From Rhizobium sp. Leaf371 (GTDB lineage: Bacteria > Pseudomonadota > Alphaproteobacteria > Rhizobiales > Rhizobiaceae), in the NCBI RefSeq assembly GCF_001424045.1, contig NZ_LMQB01000003.1, positions 147,871-211,870 of the forward strand: a stretch of DNA of 64,000 nt, read 5' to 3'. The position numbers were made by a program, and so were the translations under genes. The notes under the pieces were generated by a model, which saw nothing but the letters and a program-made list of their open reading frames with translations, did no database searches and was not told the origin of the DNA. This document shows positions 60,876 to 64,000 of this stretch, in pieces (within the stretch, counting starts at the first letter, position 1; each line of letters begins with the position of its first letter).

Positions 60876-62123
60876 TCAGAGGGCGCCGCTTCGGGGCGGC
60901 AGGACGCCGTTGAGATGGTAGTTTCCGACCACATGGTGCTTCCAGCGCACCGGATCGTGCAGCGTATGGGTGCGGGCGTTGCGCCAGTGGCGGTTGAGAT
61001 TGAGCGCCACCTTGGTCGAAGACGTGCCCGCCAGCTCGAACAGGGTGCTGGAGGCATCGAGCGCGATCTCCGTCGTCAGAACCTTGGCCGCGGCAACGGC
61101 GAGCGTAGCTTGCAGCACCTTGTCTTCCGTCGGGTCGATCTGCGCGAGATCGACCTTGTGCCCGGCGCTGGCGAGCAGCGCCGTCGCCGCCTCGATCCGG
61201 ATGGCGATCTCGCCGACCTTCGACACGGTCAGCGGATCTTCGGAGGCGCGTTCGACGCCGCTGTGCATCCAGGGGCGCGACTGCGTCTTCACGAAGGTCA
61301 CCATATCGGCAAAGGCGGCGCGGGCGATGCCGAGATCGACGCCGGCATGGATGATCTGGCCGACCGAGCCGATGGTCGTCGGGCGCTCGAACCCGCGATG
61401 ATGGTGCACGACCGCATCGGCGCCGACGGCGACATTCTTCAGGATGGTGGTGCCGCTGCCCGTGGTGCGCTGCCCGAAACCGTCCCAGTCGTCGATGATC
61501 TCGATGCCCTCGGCGCCGCGGGGCACGAAGGACATGGTCAGGTGCTCCTCCTCGTCGAGCGCGAAGATGGTCACCCAGTCGGCAAAGAGCACGCCGGTCG
61601 AATAGAATTTTTGGCCGTTGATCCGGTAGCCGAGCCCGTCGCGCGCGATCCGTGTGTTGTAGTGCCCGACCGTCTTGGTGCCGCGTTCCGACAAGGCGTT
61701 GCCGAACCGGTCGCCCGCGAGCGCCCGACCGAAGAAGAAGCGCTTCTGCTCCTCCCCGCCATCGACGCGCAGGGCCTCCAGAATATAGAAATGGTTCTGC
61801 GGGATCTGGCCGATCGACGCATCCGCCGCAGACAGGATCGCCGTCACCTCCGCCAGCACGGCATTCGACACGTCGATCCCGCCGTATTCCGGCGGAACGG
61901 TGATCGCCAGAAGGCCGGAGCGCGACAGCGCGTCCAGTTCGCGATGCGGCAGCAGGCGTTCCTCGTCGCGCCGGGCAGCGCCCTCGGCGAAATCCGCAGC
62001 CAGGTCCGCAGCGACGGCAAGGGCCTCCTCCTCGCTCCCGATCCGGCCCTGCGGAAGGCTCTCCTCGGAAGGCGGAAACATCGTCACACGACCGGCAGGA
62101 TCGTGAATGGCTAGGATCGTCAT
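60876..62123 (-). CDS. SfnB-like acyl-CoA-dehydrogenase-fold flavoprotein (2)
   Basis: This second flavoprotein of the group has 415 residues. ITVPPEYGGIDVSNAVLAEV, QIPQNHFYILEALRV, YRINGQKFYSTGVLFADWVT and RHWRNARTHTLHDPVRWKHH match the SfnB family of sulfur-starvation proteins (dimethyl sulfone use). The ATG at 62123 has GAGGAA upstream; a longer in-frame extension has no coding character. It lies 70 bases downstream of ssuD in the same direction, probably in one sulfur-responsive operon. It is clearly divergent in sequence from the convergent paralogue at 59580. Confidence 0.87.
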   Translation of the reverse strand: MTILAIHDPAGRVTMFPPSEESLPQGRIGSEEEALAVAADLAADFAEGAARRDEERLLPHRELDALSRSGLLAITVPPEYGGIDVSNAVLAEVTAILSAADASIGQIPQNHFYILEALRVDGGEEQKRFFFGRALAGDRFGNALSERGTKTVGHYNTRIARDGLGYRINGQKFYSTGVLFADWVTIFALDEEEHLTMSFVPRGAEGIEIIDDWDGFGQRTTGSGTTILKNVAVGADAVVHHHRGFERPTTIGSVGQIIHAGVDLGIARAAFADMVTFVKTQSRPWMHSGVERASEDPLTVSKVGEIAIRIEAATALLASAGHKVDLAQIDPTEDKVLQATLAVAAAKVLTTEIALDASSTLFELAGTSSTKVALNLNRHWRNARTHTLHDPVRWKHHVVGNYHLNGVLPPRSGAL

Positions 62124-62193
62124 GGCACGGTTCCTCAATCGAGACGCAGGGAAAGGCGGGCCATCGGCCCGCCATCGAATTTCCGGAAGGGGA

Positions 62194-63363
62194 TCAGGAC
62201 TGGCTGATTTTGAGCGCCGGACGGTGATCGCCGGCGATCGTTTCTCCGAACGGCCCCGTATTGATGGAGGCTTCGCGCGCCTTGACGGGATGGGCCAGCG
62301 GCAGGTTGGGCAGGACCAGCTCACCGAAACGATAGGCTTCCTCGAGATGCGGATAGCCCGACATGATGAAGGTATCGATGCCGATCTCGCGATATTCCTC
62401 CATCCGTGCCTTCACCTGGTCCGGATCGCCGACCAGGGCCGTGCCGGCGCCGCCGCGCACGAGGCCGACGCCGGCCCAGAGATTGGGGCTGACCTCCAGC
62501 TTGTCGCGCCGTCCGCCATGCAGGCGGCTCATGCGGCTCTGGCCGACAGAGTCCATGCGCTCGAACACTTTTTGCGCCGCGGCGATCGTATCGTCGTCGA
62601 GATATTGAATGAGCTCGTCCGCCGCCCGCCAGGCCGCTTCGGCCGTCTCGCGCACGATGACGTGCAGGCGGATGCCGAAGGTCACCTCGCGGCCCTCGCG
62701 ATCGGCGAGCGCCCGAACCTCGGCGATCTTCTTGGCGACGTCCTCCGGCGGCTCGCCCCAGGTCAGGTACTTGTCGATGGTACGGGCCGCGACTTCCTGG
62801 CCGATGCCGGAGGAGCCGCCGAAATAGAGCGGCGGATGCGGCGTCTGGTAGGACGGGAACAGGACGCGCCCGTCCTCGATGTCGAAATGCTTGCCTTTGT
62901 GGTTGACCGTCTCGCCCTGCAGCAGGGCCTTGTAGATGTGGAGGAATTCCTCCGTCACCTCGTAGCGCTCGGCATGGGCGAAGTGGATGCCGTCGCCCTT
63001 GTTCTCGATCGGATCGCCGCCGGTGACGACATTGATCAGCACGCGGCCTTCCGAAATCCGGTCGAGCGTCGCCGTCATGCGCGCGGCCAGCGTCGGCGAC
63101 AGCAGGCCGGGGCGCACGGCGATTAGGTATTTCAGCTTCTCCGTCAGCGGCGCCAGCGCGGACGCGACCACCCAGCTGTCCTCGCAGCTCTTTCCCGTGG
63201 GGATGAGCACGCCGTAATAGCCGAGCGAATCCGCTGCCTGCGCGACCTGCTTGAGATAGGCCAGATCGACATTGCGGCCGCCGATGGTGGTGCCGAGATA
63301 GCGGCTGTCGCCATGGGTCGGCAGGAACCAGAGGACGTTGATCTTTTCGGGCGCGGAAGTCAT
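62194..63363 (-). CDS. ssuD: FMNH2-dependent alkanesulfonate monooxygenase
   Basis: This luciferase-like monooxygenase of 389 residues (E. coli SsuD has 381) cleaves alkanesulfonates to aldehyde and sulfite with FMNH2 and O2. [19 protein letters not shown] opens the chain, with [35 protein letters not shown] and [20 protein letters not shown], all highly typical. GGAGA lies 7 bases before the ATG at 63363. The start overlaps the stop of the ssuB-like ATPase (ATGA). The usual ssuE flavin reductase is not in the window. Confidence 0.93.
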   Translation of the reverse strand: MTSAPEKINVLWFLPTHGDSRYLGTTIGGRNVDLAYLKQVAQAADSLGYYGVLIPTGKSCEDSWVVASALAPLTEKLKYLIAVRPGLLSPTLAARMTATLDRISEGRVLINVVTGGDPIENKGDGIHFAHAERYEVTEEFLHIYKALLQGETVNHKGKHFDIEDGRVLFPSYQTPHPPLYFGGSSGIGQEVAARTIDKYLTWGEPPEDVAKKIAEVRALADREGREVTFGIRLHVIVRETAEAAWRAADELIQYLDDDTIAAAQKVFERMDSVGQSRMSRLHGGRRDKLEVSPNLWAGVGLVRGGAGTALVGDPDQVKARMEEYREIGIDTFIMSGYPHLEEAYRFGELVLPNLPLAHPVKAREASINTGPFGETIAGDHRPALKISQS

Positions 63364-64000
63364 GGCGATGTCTCCAGAACGGATGGATGCTGAGCCCGGG
63401 CCGTGCGGATATCCGCAGGCGCCGGGACGGAAAGGGATTGGTGAAGCGCGCTGCGCACCTTGGCGCGCGCCTGCTCGAAAGGAACGCCGCTCCGCTGGTG
63501 CGGATGGGCGATTTTGATGTCGTCGAGGATTCGGCCGGGCCACGGCTTCAAGACGATGACGCGATGGGCAAGGGACACGGCTTCATCGATGTCGTGGGTG
63601 ACGAGGATCATCGTTGCCCGGGTTTGCGCCCAGATATCGAGGAGATGCTGCTGCAGCGTTTCCCGCGTCAGGGCGTCGAGGGCGGAGAACGGCTCGTCGA
63701 GCAACAGGACCTCCGGCCGGGTCACCAGCGCCCGGGCGATGGCGACGCGCTGGGCCTGCCCGCCCGACAGCGCCTTCGGCAGGCGATCGCCATAGGCCTC
63801 GAGATTGACGCGACAGAGCGCCTCCTCGATCCGCGCGGCCTGCTCCGCGCGCGGCAGATGCGCGAGCCCGAAGCCGACATTGTCCCGGACGCTGAGCCAG
63901 GGCAGGAGACGCGGCTCCTGGAAGATGAGGTTGATCAGCGGATGCGGCTCGTGAACCGTTTCGCCATGGATGCTGACCGTGCCGCTGGTCGGCGCATCCA
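63360..64000 (-). CDS. ssuB: Sulfonate ABC transporter ATP-binding protein, partial
   Basis: The C-terminal 213 residues of an ABC ATPase; the start and Walker A lie beyond the window edge. The Q-loop ([20 protein letters not shown]), signature ([16 protein letters not shown]), Walker B ([12 protein letters not shown]) and switch histidine (VTHDIDEAV) are visible, with [18 protein letters not shown] typical of the nitrate/sulfonate/taurine (SsuB/TauB) class. It is translationally coupled to ssuD. The SsuA and SsuC partners are presumably further upstream, outside the window. Confidence 0.9.
   Translation of the reverse strand, partial: DAPTSGTVSIHGETVHEPHPLINLIFQEPRLLPWLSVRDNVGFGLAHLPRAEQAARIEEALCRVNLEAYGDRLPKALSGGQAQRVAIARALVTRPEVLLLDEPFSALDALTRETLQQHLLDIWAQTRATMILVTHDIDEAVSLAHRVIVLKPWPGRILDDIKIAHPHQRSGVPFEQARAKVRSALHQSLSVPAPADIRTARAQHPSVLETSP

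Noticed and set aside
1-64000. Mobile element, prophage, CRISPR or tRNA-linked island
   Set aside because: No transposase, integrase, phage gene, direct-repeat array or tRNA gene was recognised. The accessory nature of the catabolic operons is therefore not explained by a visible mobile element here.

Overview
The window is 64 kb of high-G+C DNA from an alphaproteobacterium, most likely a Rhizobiales/Rhizobiaceae member. The evidence is the gene families: many CUT2 sugar-type ABC systems, Frc-type fructose/ribose import genes, methyl-accepting chemotaxis proteins (MCPs) with a C-terminal xWxxF tether, and an HWE-type histidine kinase. Genes are densely packed, and the catabolic operons are joined by 4-bp ATGA stop/start overlaps. 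I saw no rRNA, tRNA, CRISPR array, insertion sequence or prophage.

Region 1 (1-16.9 kb) is sensory and regulatory. It holds the end of one MCP, three complete MCPs, a PAS-PAS-HTH regulator, a membrane diguanylate cyclase, a DMT-family exporter with a divergent ArsR-type regulator, a stand-alone response regulator coupled to a 1205-residue hybrid kinase with two different kinase cores, and a small membrane protein.

Region 2 (17-27.1 kb) has a serA-type phosphoglycerate dehydrogenase. It is followed by an XRE-cupin regulator and an eight-gene operon: CUT2 binding protein, ATPase, permease, phosphotriesterase-like hydrolase, amidotransferase-like protein, PfkB kinase, BtpA/SgcQ-like protein and an M20 amidase. 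Three copies of a TTCAAG-N3-CTTGAA palindrome lie upstream of the regulator and of the operon, which links the two.

Region 3 (27.5-33.5 kb) is a ROK regulator facing a decaying Frc-type transport operon. The binding protein, permease and an FGGY kinase are intact, but the ATPase gene has lost its catalytic core and a following gene is reduced to a C-terminal fragment. A GlxA-type AraC regulator and a divergent isonitrile-hydratase-like gene follow (33.5-35.3 kb).

Region 4 (35.5-47.7 kb) is the best candidate for an undescribed pathway. A LysR regulator precedes ten co-directional genes: a Pot-type ABC importer (four genes), a flavin monooxygenase, a creatininase-family amidohydrolase, a CocE-type esterase, a zinc nucleobase-type deaminase, a questin-oxidase-like protein and a TrzN/AtzA-type amidohydrolase. 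The set of enzymes fits stepwise breakdown of an imported nitrogen-rich, ester- or amide-decorated compound; the substrate is unknown.

Region 5 (47.7-64 kb) has a quinone oxidoreductase/HxlR pair. It then has two CUT2 importers interleaved with a DszA/NtaA-type monooxygenase, two SfnB/DszC-type flavoproteins, and ssuD with the start of an ssuB gene running off the window. This looks like an organosulfur (or related N-chelate) scavenging locus in which sugar-type importers appear to feed desulfurising monooxygenases.
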